Part shown: positions 35,722 to 44,265 of the stretch, piece after piece
Layout: every line of letters starts with the position of its first letter
How positions within the stretch are numbered: position 1 is the stretch's first letter
Assembly: GCF_003402415.2 (NCBI RefSeq)
Contig: NZ_AP036014.1
Span: 3,224,001-3,288,000, forward strand
Direction of reading: 5' to 3'
Length of the DNA stretch: 64,000 nt
Origin: Cupidesulfovibrio sp000226255
GTDB taxonomy: Bacteria > Desulfobacterota > Desulfovibrionia > Desulfovibrionales > Desulfovibrionaceae
Notes under the pieces: model-generated
Databases searched by the model: none
What the model was told of the DNA's origin: nothing
The model's input: only the letters and a program-made list of their open reading frames with translations
Made by a program: the position numbers and the translations under genes

Positions 35722-36354
35722 CTACCCCCGCACCACGTCGCGCAGGGCGGCCAGCAGCAACACCGTGGAGGTGGCCCCGGGGTCCTGGTGGCCGATGCTG
35801 CGCTCGCCAAGATAGCTGGCGCGGCCCTTGCGGGCCTGCATCGGTATGGTGGCGCGCATGCCTTCCTCCGCCGCCGCCACGGCGGCATCCAGCGCGGCGG
35901 ACAGGTCGCCGCTGCCCGCCACGGCGCTGCGGTAGGCGTCAATGGCGGGCTTCCAGGCATCGAACATGGTCTTGTCGTGCAGCACGGGCCGCCCGCGCGA
36001 GACAACGCCCTCTACCCCGGCGTCCAGCAGGGCCTGCACGTCGGGGGCGTCCAGCGCGTCCTTGCCGGCCACAGCAAGCCCGGCCTTCATGAAAAAGGTG
36101 CCGTACAGGGGGCCGCTGGCCCCGCCCACGGTGGACAGCAGCACCATGCCGGTATCCTTCAGAATCGCGCCGATGTCCTTGTCCGCGAAGGTGGGCAGTT
36201 TTTCCTGCACCTTGCTGAAGCCCCGGTCCATGTTGATGCCGTGGTCGGCGTCGCCGATGGCGGCGTCGAGATCGGTGAGATACGAGCGGTTATCGCGCAT
36301 GATATCGCCCAGCTTGGCGAGCCATGTGAGGATGTGGTCGCGGGTGATCTGCAT
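35722..36354 (-). CDS. dhaL: DhaL, ADP-binding subunit of dihydroxyacetone kinase
   Basis: 210 residues. The ADP-Mg site is given by the two aspartates of TDLDAAIGDADHGINMDRG; STVGGASGPLYGTFF and SIGHQDPGATSTVLLLAAL are family signatures. DhaL carries ADP as a permanent cofactor that DhaM re-phosphorylates, and passes phosphate to dihydroxyacetone on DhaK. ATG 36354 (MQITRDHILTWL) is the homology start; its AAGGAT is a modest ribosome-binding site. It is separated from dhaK by an unusual 379-bp gap. Confidence 0.95.
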   Translation of the reverse strand: MQITRDHILTWLAKLGDIMRDNRSYLTDLDAAIGDADHGINMDRGFSKVQEKLPTFADKDIGAILKDTGMVLLSTVGGASGPLYGTFFMKAGLAVAGKDALDAPDVQALLDAGVEGVVSRGRPVLHDKTMFDAWKPAIDAYRSAVAGSGDLSAALDAAVAAAEEGMRATIPMQARKGRASYLGERSIGHQDPGATSTVLLLAALRDVVRG

Positions 36355-36733
36355 GGGGGCATCCTTGTGGGAGGCTGCGGTGAATTGGTGGAAATGGCGT
36401 GAACCGCCATCCGCGTGTACGGATTCCGGTCCGGCGGACGACAGGCATGCCATCCGCCGGACCGGGATTCCTGGTCGGTAAGGGAACTGTTCTGGTTGCG
36501 GTGCGTCAGCGCAGACTCTGCCTGGCTGCGCACGCCACATGTTACGGTGCGCCTCTCTCAGGCCATCGGCGTTCTGCATGCGCTATGTCGCTAGCGATCG
36601 CCGTGCGCTGCGCGGATTTTTGTTCTTTGCCAAGGAGGGGCGCGTGGTCATGAAGGGAGCGCACTCTTCGGTGCGTGACCGGAATGAACGCGCGTTCCGA
36701 CGACAGCAAAGGGCAAAAGGACCGCAGCGCACC
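36355..36733. other. Gap inside the dha cluster
   Basis: 379 bp without a gene between dhaK and dhaL. It contains the large inverted repeat 36421-36471, a small hairpin GCGCAC-TCTTCG-GTGCG near 36659, and a 12-bp palindrome GAACGCGCGTTC at 36686-36697. No clear promoter for dhaL is visible. Confidence 0.6.
36421..36471. repeat. Large stem-loop between dhaK and dhaL
   Basis: Arms of 18-19 nt (GGATTCCGGTCCGGCGGA / TCCGCCGGACCGGGATTCC), perfect except for one extra base, with a 14-nt loop. On the minus strand it lies after dhaK and 66 bp before dhaL, so it may terminate partially or protect the dhaK message. Confidence 0.6.
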
Positions 36734-37798
36734 CTAGCCCATGCGCAGGCCGGGAGTGACGGCCTTCGCATCCCAGAACTTCAGTATCTCGTCGTCCACC
36801 TTCAGCAGGGTGATGGAAAAGCCCTGCATTTCCAGAGAGGTGATGTACGGGCCGATCAGGTTGCGCACGATGGAGATGCCGCGCGCCCCGCAGATTTCGG
36901 CCAGCTTGCGGTACACGGCGTACAGTTCGCTGACCGGGGTGCCGCCCATGCTGTTGACGAAGGCGATGACCTTGTCGCCCTTGGCGAAGGGCGCATCGGT
37001 CAGGGACTTGTCCACCCACTGGCCGCTGGCGCGGTCGAACTCGCGCACGGTGCGGGTGTAGGCCGGGTCGTCGATGATGGTGGTGGCCATGATCTGCACC
37101 AGTTCGTCCACGGGCTTCATGGGGGCGCGCTGGGTGCCCGGTTCGCCGTGGATGCCGATGCCGATCTCTATCTCGTTCTCGGCCAGTTCGAAGGTGGGCT
37201 TGCCTGCGGCGGGCACGGTGCAGGGGGTCAGCGCCATGCCCATGGAGCGGCCGTACTGGTTCACCTTGCGGCACAGGTCGGCGCACTTGTCCAGGTCGTA
37301 CCCGGCTTCCGCCGCCGCACCCACGATCTTTTCCGCCAGCACGGTGGTGCCCACGCCGCGCCGCCCGGCCGTGTACAGGCTGTCTTTCACGGCCACGTCG
37401 TCGTCGATGAGGATGTTCTGCACCTTCACGCCGTCGGCGTGGCACAGTTCTGCCGCCGTTTCGAAGTTCATCACGTCGCCGGTGTAATTCTTGACGATGA
37501 ACAGCACGCCCGCGCCGCGATCCACGGCCTTTGCGCACTCGTACATCTGGTCGGGCGTGGGCGAGGTGAACACCTCGCCGGGGCAGGCTCCGTCGAGCAT
37601 GCCGTGGCCGACGAAGCCGCCGTGCATGGGTTCGTGCCCGCTGCCGCCGCCGGAGACGATGGCCACCTTGCCCTGCGGTATTTCCTTGCGGCAGACGAAG
37701 TGCGGGTCGATGTTCACCCGCAGTTCCGGATGCGCCGCCGCCATGCCCTGCAACTGTTCGCGTACCACGTTTTCCACTGCATTGATCAATTTCTTCAT
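36734..37798 (-). CDS. dhaK: DhaK, dihydroxyacetone-binding subunit
   Basis: 354 residues. It binds dihydroxyacetone covalently through the histidine in IGIGIHGEPGTQ. Other family motifs are VAIVSGGGSGHEPMHGGFVG and FIVKNYTGDVMNFETAAEL. ATG 37798 begins MKKLINAVENVVREQLQGM and has GAGG 9 nt upstream; ATG 37804 is too close to that site. First gene of dhaK-dhaL-dhaM. A DhaR/DhaQ regulator is not seen in the window. Confidence 0.95.
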   Translation of the reverse strand: MKKLINAVENVVREQLQGMAAAHPELRVNIDPHFVCRKEIPQGKVAIVSGGGSGHEPMHGGFVGHGMLDGACPGEVFTSPTPDQMYECAKAVDRGAGVLFIVKNYTGDVMNFETAAELCHADGVKVQNILIDDDVAVKDSLYTAGRRGVGTTVLAEKIVGAAAEAGYDLDKCADLCRKVNQYGRSMGMALTPCTVPAAGKPTFELAENEIEIGIGIHGEPGTQRAPMKPVDELVQIMATTIIDDPAYTRTVREFDRASGQWVDKSLTDAPFAKGDKVIAFVNSMGGTPVSELYAVYRKLAEICGARGISIVRNLIGPYITSLEMQGFSITLLKVDDEILKFWDAKAVTPGLRMG

Positions 37799-38274
37799 GG
37801 TCATGCCTCGTGGGTTTTGCTCGTTAGGGACAGTCACGCTGGACAATACGCGATTTCCGAAGCGGTGGGAACGGGGCAGAGGGTGGAAGGTAGGGGCAGC
37901 GTAGCGTCAGGGCGTGAACGACAGGCCCGCATCCCGGCTCGTGCCCGGGCATGGCCGCGCGGGAGCGCGGCAACGGATTTCCTGGCCCTGCCTGGCACCG
38001 CGCAGGGACTCGAAAAGCGTCCATCCATCGTGTAGTATCGGTTCAGCGCCCCTGCCCCCCCCGCGAATTGCGGGAGCCATGCGCACGCGGCGCCGTTGCA
38101 TCAAGCCTGCGACCGGCCCGCGATCCGGGCCGGAGCATCCGGAAGCACATCGGATGGCCACGGGCGCCGGGGCGGAACCCCTGACGCACGAGACGAGGTC
38201 ACGCGGACAACACCCACGCATCGGCTGACGACCGTTGCCTGGATACCGGCGCGGAAGGTGCCGGAGGGGGAGAC
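37799..38274. other. Divergent region between dhaK and the small cysteine-protein gene
   Basis: 476 bp with no convincing gene. It must hold both promoters, but I see no consensus element that stands out. Confidence 0.5.
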
Positions 38275-38529
38275 ATGCTTTCCAGAGAATCCCTGCGCCG
38301 CCGCAAACGCGATGGCACGCGCATGGTCCGGTTATGGGACTACCAGAACCCGACGGCTCGTTGCATCGGCAAGGCAGGGCAGACGCGCAAGCCCTGCTCG
38401 TGCCCTCTGTGCGGCAACCCGCGCAGACTATGCGGCAACGGCACGGACGGGTTGACCCTGCAAGAGCGCCGGGCGCGCCAGAAGGATGATGCCGACGGCA
38501 CGCAGGACGCTCCGGCCAGAAAGGCCTGA
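38275..38529 (+). CDS. Small conserved protein with CxCxxCGNPR motif
   Basis: 84 residues, strongly basic, ATG 38275 preceded by GGAGGGGGAG. The core is KPCSCPLCGNPRR, preceded by RMVRLWDYQNPTARCIGKAGQT and followed by LTLQERRARQ. Such short proteins with C-x-C-x2-C-G-N-P-R are widespread and uncharacterised; three to five cysteines could bind zinc. The Asp/Ala tail is probably disordered. Single gene closed by a strong terminator. Confidence 0.8.
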   Translation: MLSRESLRRRKRDGTRMVRLWDYQNPTARCIGKAGQTRKPCSCPLCGNPRRLCGNGTDGLTLQERRARQKDDADGTQDAPARKA

Positions 38530-38533
38530 AGCA

Positions 38534-38569
38534 AAACCGCCTTCGGAGGATATTCCCCGAAGGCGGTTT
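38534..38569. terminator. Bidirectional terminator
   Basis: AAACCGCCTTCGG / CCGAAGGCGGTTT, a 13-bp perfect stem with a 10-nt loop between the small cysteine-protein gene (+) and the chemoreceptor gene (-). Confidence 0.85.
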
Positions 38570-38609
38570 ACTTCATGCCCGGGGCGGCCCCGGAGCGGGA
38601 CAGGCCGCG

Positions 38610-40859
38610 CTATCCGTTCTCGCGCTTGATGTTGTCGATGAGTTCCTTGAGCTTCAGGCATTGGCGGTTCAATTCCTGCTGCGCGTCCGCCGCCTGGCCG
38701 ATGCCGTCGGTGATCCGGCCCGAAAGGGCGTTGATTTCCTCAAGCGCCCGGGTGATCTCCTCGCTGGCTGCGGACTGCTCCTCGGCCGCCGTGGCGATAG
38801 AGCGCACCCGGTCCGCCGAATGCTCGGAAAGCTGGACGATCTCGCGCAGGGCCTTGCCGGAAAGCACCACCAGTTCCGTGGCCTTGTCCACGGCCGCCAC
38901 GGCGTGCTCGACGCTTCTGGTGTTCTCGCGCGTGGCCTGCTGGATGGTCCCGATGGCTTCGCCCACCTCCTTGGTGGCGCTCATGGTCTTCTCGGCCAGC
39001 TTGCGCACCTCGTCGGCCACCACTGCAAACCCACGCCCCGCGTCTCCGGCGCGCGCGGCCTCGATGGCGGCGTTGAGCGCCAGCAGATTGGTCTGGTCGG
39101 CGATGTCGTTGATGACGTTCATGATCTGGCCGATGGCCTCGGCCTTCACGCCCAGTTCCGCCACGTTGGACTTCAGCGCCACGGCCAGCTTCTGCACCTC
39201 CTCGATGGCGGTTACCGAGGCGTTGGCGGTGCTGGCACCGTCCTGCGCCCGCAAGCGGGCGTGGTCGGCGTTCTCTGCGGCCTTGCCGGAGTTGCCCGCC
39301 ACTTCGAGGATGGTGGCGTTCATCTCTTCCATGGCGGTGGCGGTTTCCGTTATGCGGCTCCGCTGCCCTTCGGCCCCGGTGCTGATCTCGGTCGAAAGAT
39401 CCGCCACCTGCCGCGAGGCCTGCGTCAGCGAGGACACGATGGCGTCGAGTATGCCCGCCGCGGCCAGCATGCCCTCGGCCTTGGCGTGCTCGGCCCTGCT
39501 CCGCGCCTCCTCGGCTTCCGCCGTGGCGGCGCGGGCGTGGGCGGCCTCCTCCTCGGCCTGTCGGCCTTTCTGCCGCGCCTCCTCCATTCTTTCCTTGAGA
39601 CTTGCGACCATGACATACAACGCATCGGCAAGCTGCTGTATCTCGCCCCGAAACCGGCCACTGACGGTCGCGTCGAGATCGCCCGAGGCGACCTGCCCGG
39701 CGTAGCCCACAAGCTGGCCCATAGGCTGCTTGAGCCTGTGGTGAATGTACAGCACCACCAGCCCGACCATGAGCGCCGCGATGCACAGGCCAATCAGCCC
39801 ACTGCGCCCCATGAGGCCGTTGATGGCGCTGTTGAAGCGGGCCTGTTCCGCCAGGATTTCCTCGTCCACCTCGTCCATGTAGACGCCCATGCCGATCACC
39901 CAGCCCCAGGGCTGGAACAGCTTCACGTAGGACAGCTTCTGGTAGTCGCCCCCCTTGCCGGGCTTGCCGAACCGGTAGGCGACGGTGCCCTCGCCCTTGT
40001 CACGGGCCACCTGCGCCATCTCGACAAAAAGACGCTTGCCCGTGGTGTCCGTTTTCTGGCTGAGGTCCGTGCCGTCAAGCTCCGGCTGAATCGGATGCAT
40101 CACCATGTGCGGCTGGAGGTCGTTGACCCAGAAATAATTGCCGTCCGAAAGCCGGATGCGCCCGATCTGGTCCAGGGCCTCACGCTTGAGTTCTCCCGTG
40201 ATGTCGTCCAAATAGGCCCCCGCGCCGATGACCCAGCCCAGTTCCGGCACCAGTCTGACGAACGACACCTTCACCTGGGCTTCCTTCTGCCCGGGCTTGG
40301 GCCACATGTAATCGACCATGCCCTCGCCCTTGCCGCGCGCCACGGCCACGAATTCGTCGAACATGGCCTTGCCCCGGGCATCGCGCAGGCCGCGCTGGGC
40401 CTTTCCTTCAAGTTGCGGCGACACAGGGTGCATGAGCACCACGGTATCTAGGTCGTTGACCCAGATGTAATTGTCCCCCGCAAAGCGCAACCCCCGCAGC
40501 ATGCCAAGCAGTTCGCGCGCGACCTGCGCCTTGCGGTCTGCGGGTGTGGCAGCCATGTGGGCCTGCACAAGGCTGGCGGCGGATTCGACGACCAGCTTCA
40601 GTTCGCGAGCCTTCAGCCGCTTCAGCGCTTCGACATCCTGCGACTGGGCGTGGTATTTCGCCACGATGCTGTAGGCCGAATCCACCATGTCGCGCAGCGA
40701 ATACTTTTCATGGTCATAGATGGTCTCGCGCGTCTGGTCCGCCTGCTGCCTCGCGAACCGCGAGAGATCGAACGAGACGTATCCGAGAAACGCCCCGCCC
40801 TCCAAAACGAGCCCGATGACAACGATGATCAGGAGCCGAACGATGATCGATTTCCGCAT
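38610..40859 (-). CDS. Methyl-accepting chemotaxis protein with two Cache domains
   Basis: 749 residues. TM1 is at 8-29 (VRLLIIVVIGLVLEGGAFLGYV). The periplasmic part contains two consecutive single-Cache-type modules, each with the pattern NYIWVNDLDTVVLMHP...GWVIGAGAYLDD and NYFWVNDLQPHMVMHP...GWVIGMGVYMDE. TM2 is SGLIGLCIAALMVGLVVLYIHH, then a HAMP domain. The signalling hairpin tip IADQTNLLALNAAIEAARAGDAGRGFAVVADEVRKLAEKT is intact. No CheR-docking pentapeptide at the C-terminus. ATG 40859 follows GGAGACGGTC. The ligand is probably a small organic acid, by family analogy only. Confidence 0.94.
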   Translation of the reverse strand: MRKSIIVRLLIIVVIGLVLEGGAFLGYVSFDLSRFARQQADQTRETIYDHEKYSLRDMVDSAYSIVAKYHAQSQDVEALKRLKARELKLVVESAASLVQAHMAATPADRKAQVARELLGMLRGLRFAGDNYIWVNDLDTVVLMHPVSPQLEGKAQRGLRDARGKAMFDEFVAVARGKGEGMVDYMWPKPGQKEAQVKVSFVRLVPELGWVIGAGAYLDDITGELKREALDQIGRIRLSDGNYFWVNDLQPHMVMHPIQPELDGTDLSQKTDTTGKRLFVEMAQVARDKGEGTVAYRFGKPGKGGDYQKLSYVKLFQPWGWVIGMGVYMDEVDEEILAEQARFNSAINGLMGRSGLIGLCIAALMVGLVVLYIHHRLKQPMGQLVGYAGQVASGDLDATVSGRFRGEIQQLADALYVMVASLKERMEEARQKGRQAEEEAAHARAATAEAEEARSRAEHAKAEGMLAAAGILDAIVSSLTQASRQVADLSTEISTGAEGQRSRITETATAMEEMNATILEVAGNSGKAAENADHARLRAQDGASTANASVTAIEEVQKLAVALKSNVAELGVKAEAIGQIMNVINDIADQTNLLALNAAIEAARAGDAGRGFAVVADEVRKLAEKTMSATKEVGEAIGTIQQATRENTRSVEHAVAAVDKATELVVLSGKALREIVQLSEHSADRVRSIATAAEEQSAASEEITRALEEINALSGRITDGIGQAADAQQELNRQCLKLKELIDNIKRENG

Positions 40860-41570
40860 GACCGTCTCCTTCCTTGTGCTGTGCCGGTCCTCGCCATCTT
40901 CACGATACGACGGATGGGCGGGGGAGCGCGATGATAATGCGAGAAATACTGGCGCGGTATGCCTGCGGCGAACGAACCCGCCCCCGGAAAGACGGGACAG
41001 GATGTTGCCCGCACCAAACGCGGACCGCCTCCGGGAGTTCCCCCCGGAGGCGACTGCATTCGCGCTCTGCACCTTCCCACCCCCCTAGTGCCGGTAATGC
41101 CCCGACGTGTAGGACCCGTCCATGGCACGCCAATGTAGTCGGCTGCTCCTTGGTCAGGGTAACGCCAAGGCGGCCAGGTGCAGGTGGTGCACCTGTTCAT
41201 CCTGTTTCTTGGGCAGGATGTACACCTTGCGTTCAAGGTCGGGGTTGGCAGCCCGTTCGATCTGGGCCAGGGTCTGGTTGGTGACGCTGTTGGACATGAC
41301 GAAGCTGGGGTGGCCGGTGGCGCAGAACAGGTTCACCAGGCGCCCTTCGGGCAGCAGCACGCACACGCCACAGCGCGTGAAGATGCGACGGTCAGGCTCC
41401 CTTTGCTGCCGCACTCGCGATTCGTGCGCCACACGCACCGCAAAGCCGCTGCCGCACGCCGCCACCGCGCCACCATCCCGGATGCGAATACTCATGGATT
41501 TTCGGGCAACGGCAACATAGCCTGTTCACACCATCCTCCGGAGATCGGCCCATTTCCCGTGGAGGCGACG
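40860..41570. other. Region between the chemoreceptor and the cation-efflux gene
   Basis: 711 bp with no intact gene. The middle part (41085-41362) is a decayed copy of the 3' end of ahcY; the flanks show no coding signal that I can support. Confidence 0.7.
41085..41362 (-). pseudogene. Decayed duplicate of the 3' end of ahcY
   Basis: About 278 bp line up with the last 290 bp of the intact ahcY at 42635, about nine in ten bases identical by eye. Frame-readable remnants include CATGHPSFVMSNSVTNQTLAQIE and NPDLERKVYILPKKQDEQV. A 10-bp deletion and two single-base deletions destroy the frame at the C-terminal end, and nothing before GRLVN is ahcY-like, so it cannot make a protein. Both copies have the same orientation and flank the cation-efflux gene. 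Confidence 0.9.
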
Positions 41571-42548
41571 ATGCGACAAAACGACACCGGAAACGCGCCC
41601 CGCAAGGCGATCGCGGCTGCATTCACAGTCGGCATCCTGGTGCTGTTGCTCAAATCGCTGGCCTTTCTGGTGACGGGTTCAGCCGCCCTGCTCACAGACG
41701 CCCTGGAATCGACCATCAACGTGCTTGCCAGCGGGTTCGCCATGTGGAGCATTCACGTGGCGCAAACCCCTCCGGACGAGGATCACCCCTACGGACACGG
41801 CCGCATCGAATACTTTTCCGTGCTCTTCGAAGGAACGCTCATCCTGGCGGCGGCCATCGGCATCATCATCACGGCCGCGCCCCGCATCATCAATCCACTG
41901 CCCCTTACCCGCCTCGACATGGGGCTGGCCATCTCGGTGCTGGCGTCATCGGCCAATCTGGTGTTGGCGCTTCACCTTCTTCGGGTGGGCAGGAGCACCA
42001 ACACAATGGCCCTCATCGCCGACGGCAGGCACATCCTTACCGATGTGTATACCACCGCCGGGGTGCTGGCCGGGCTGGCCGCCGTCCGCCTGACCGGCTG
42101 GCTGTGGATGGACGGCGCCATAGCCTGCGCCGTGGCCCTGCACATCGTGCGCACGGGCTACGGGCTGGTGCGCAATGCCGTGAAGGGGCTGATGAACGAA
42201 GCGGATGCCGTGCTTCTCCAGCGCCTGAACAACTCGCTGCGGCACGCGACCTCGGAAGACTGCCTTTCGGTCCATGCCGTGCGGGCGTGGATGTCCGGCC
42301 GCGACATCTATGTGGACATGCACGTGGTGCTGCCGCGCGGGCTGTCCCTTGCCGAGGCCCAGCAATGCACGGCGCGGCTTGAAGGCGTGCTGCGCCGTGA
42401 CAACCCGGACGTGGCGGGGGTGCATCTGAAACTGGAAGTCTGCAACGACACGCAATGCCGCACCTGCCGTCACGCAGCCCGATGCCGGAATGGCCACGCG
42501 GAAACCCCGTCCGCTGCCGCGCGGCCGGAAGGCAGCCACGGCACTTAG
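41571..42548 (+). CDS. Cation diffusion facilitator (CDF) family metal efflux protein
   Basis: 325 residues. Six helices in the N-terminal 210 residues with the CDF metal site: SAALLTDALESTINVLASG (D in TM2), HPYGHGRIEYFS after it, and ADGRHILTDVYTTAG (the H-x3-D pair in TM5). The C-terminal cytoplasmic domain (DVHVVLPRGLSL-like) is followed by a Cys/His-rich tail CNDTQCRTCRHAARC that may bind metal. ATG 41571 follows GGAGG. It lies between the two ahcY copies and ends at a shared terminator. Confidence 0.92.
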   Translation: MRQNDTGNAPRKAIAAAFTVGILVLLLKSLAFLVTGSAALLTDALESTINVLASGFAMWSIHVAQTPPDEDHPYGHGRIEYFSVLFEGTLILAAAIGIIITAAPRIINPLPLTRLDMGLAISVLASSANLVLALHLLRVGRSTNTMALIADGRHILTDVYTTAGVLAGLAAVRLTGWLWMDGAIACAVALHIVRTGYGLVRNAVKGLMNEADAVLLQRLNNSLRHATSEDCLSVHAVRAWMSGRDIYVDMHVVLPRGLSLAEAQQCTARLEGVLRRDNPDVAGVHLKLEVCNDTQCRTCRHAARCRNGHAETPSAAARPEGSHGT

Positions 42549-42580
42549 CCAGACCGACATCCCCCAGAGCAACAACGAAA

Positions 42581-42613
42581 GAACGCCCCCAGGCACGTGG
42601 CCCGGGGGCGTTC
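42581..42613. terminator. Bidirectional terminator between the CDF gene and ahcY
   Basis: GAACGCCCCC / GGGGGCGTTC with a 13-nt loop. On the minus strand it is followed by TTTCG, on the plus strand by CAAT. Confidence 0.75.
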
Positions 42614-42634
42614 CAATCATTGGTCCGGCTCCGG

Positions 42635-44074
42635 CTAGTACCGGTAATGCCCCGGCTTGTACGGCCCGTCCACGGGCACGCCGATGTAGTCGGCCTGCTC
42701 CTTGGTCAGGGTGGTCAGGGTAACGCCAAGGCGGGCCAGGTGCAGGCGGGCCACCTGTTCATCCAGCTTCTTGGGCAGGATGTACACCTTGCGTTCCAGG
42801 TCGGGGTTGGTGGCCAGTTCGATCTGGGCCAGGGTCTGGTTGGTGAAGCTGTTGGACATGACGAAGCTGGGGTGGCCGGTGGCGCAGCCCAGGTTCACCA
42901 GGCGGCCTTCGGCCAGCACGATGATGGAGCGGCCCGACTTCAGGGTCCACTTGTCCACCTGCGGCTTGATGTTCAGGCAGGTGCAGCCGGGGGTGGTTTC
43001 CAGGTAGTGCATGTCGATTTCGTTGTCGAAGTGGCCGATGTTGCAGACGATGGCCTCGTCCTTCATGGCCTCCATGTGCGCGCCGGTGATGACCTTGTAG
43101 TTGCCGGTGGCGGTGACGAAGATGTCGCCTTCTTCCACGGCCTTTTCCATGGTGGTCACTTCGTAGCCTTCCATGGCCGCCTGCAGGGCGCAGATGGGGT
43201 CGATTTCGGTCACCAGCACGCGCGCGCCAAAGCCGCGCATGGACTGGGCGCAGCCCTTGCCCACGTCGCCGTAGCCCGCCACCACCACCACCTTGCCCGC
43301 CACCATCACGTCGGTGGCGCGCTTGATGCCGTCGGCCAGCGATTCGCGGCAGCCGTACAGGTTGTCGAACTTCGACTTGGTCACCGAATCGTTGACGTTG
43401 ATGGCCGGGAACAGCAGCTTGCCTTCCTGTTCCAGCTGGTACAGGCGGTGCACGCCCGTGGTGGTTTCTTCCGAAACGCCGCGCACGCGGGCGGCCACAC
43501 GCTGCCAGCGGCCCGGATCGTTCTGGTAGGCCAGGGCAAGGCGGTCCATGATGATCTGGAATTCCTTGTTGTCGTAGGCCTGCTTGAGCAGTTCGGGGTT
43601 ACCTTCCACCTCGACGCCCTTGTGGATCATCAGGGTGGCGTCGCCGCCGTCGTCAACCAGCAGGTCGGGGCCGCTGCCGTCGGGCCAGGTCAGCGCCATT
43701 TCGGTGCACCACCAGTAGTCTTCCAGCGTTTCGCCCTTCCAGGCGAACACCTTGGCCATGCCGGAATCGGCAATGGCCGCCGCCGCGTGGTCCTGGGTGG
43801 AGAAGATGTTGCACGAGGCCCAGCGGATGTCCGCGCCCAGCTCGTACAGCGTCTTGATGAGCATGGCCGTCTGGATGGTCATGTGCAGGGAGCCGGTGAC
43901 GCGCAGGCCCTTCAGCGGCTTGCTGACGCCGTACATGCGGATGAGTTCCATCAGCCCCGGCACTTCGCGCTCGGAAAGCTGCATTTCCTTGTGGCCGAAG
44001 TCGGCCAGGGCCATGTCGGCCACCTTGTTGGCAAGGGAAAGGTCCAGGGCTTGCGCCCGCTTGGCATCGGTCAT
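42635..44074 (-). CDS. ahcY: AhcY, S-adenosylhomocysteine hydrolase
   Basis: Splits S-adenosylhomocysteine to adenosine and homocysteine, removing the product inhibitor of methyltransferases. 479 residues. Motifs: SLHMTIQTAMLIKTL, WASCNIFSTQDHAAAAI, NVNDSVTKSKFDNLYGCRESL, the NAD-binding VVAGYGDVGKGCAQSM, CNIGHFDNEID and the C-terminal PVDGPYKPGHYRY. ATG 44074 has GGAGG in front. It is the second gene after sahR (191-bp gap) and probably under SahR control. Confidence 0.97.
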   Translation of the reverse strand: MTDAKRAQALDLSLANKVADMALADFGHKEMQLSEREVPGLMELIRMYGVSKPLKGLRVTGSLHMTIQTAMLIKTLYELGADIRWASCNIFSTQDHAAAAIADSGMAKVFAWKGETLEDYWWCTEMALTWPDGSGPDLLVDDGGDATLMIHKGVEVEGNPELLKQAYDNKEFQIIMDRLALAYQNDPGRWQRVAARVRGVSEETTTGVHRLYQLEQEGKLLFPAINVNDSVTKSKFDNLYGCRESLADGIKRATDVMVAGKVVVVAGYGDVGKGCAQSMRGFGARVLVTEIDPICALQAAMEGYEVTTMEKAVEEGDIFVTATGNYKVITGAHMEAMKDEAIVCNIGHFDNEIDMHYLETTPGCTCLNIKPQVDKWTLKSGRSIIVLAEGRLVNLGCATGHPSFVMSNSFTNQTLAQIELATNPDLERKVYILPKKLDEQVARLHLARLGVTLTTLTKEQADYIGVPVDGPYKPGHYRY

Positions 44075-44265
44075 GTGTGCCTCCGTAGGGAAGGATTTGG
44101 TTGCTGTGGTGATGCGGACAGGGACCCGCGCGACTGGGGGCGGCGCAGGGCGCGCCGCGCCCCCGGACGGGTGGTGCGGGAAAGGGCGCGGCCGCGCCCC
44201 TGCCCCGAAAGACATACCCCGGCCGCCATGGTTACGGGAGTATAGTTGCGCATGCCGGAAGGACG

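Noticed and set aside
41085..41570. A second functional ahcY gene
   Set aside because: Only the last roughly 90 codons are present, with deletions and no start. It is a pseudogene fragment.
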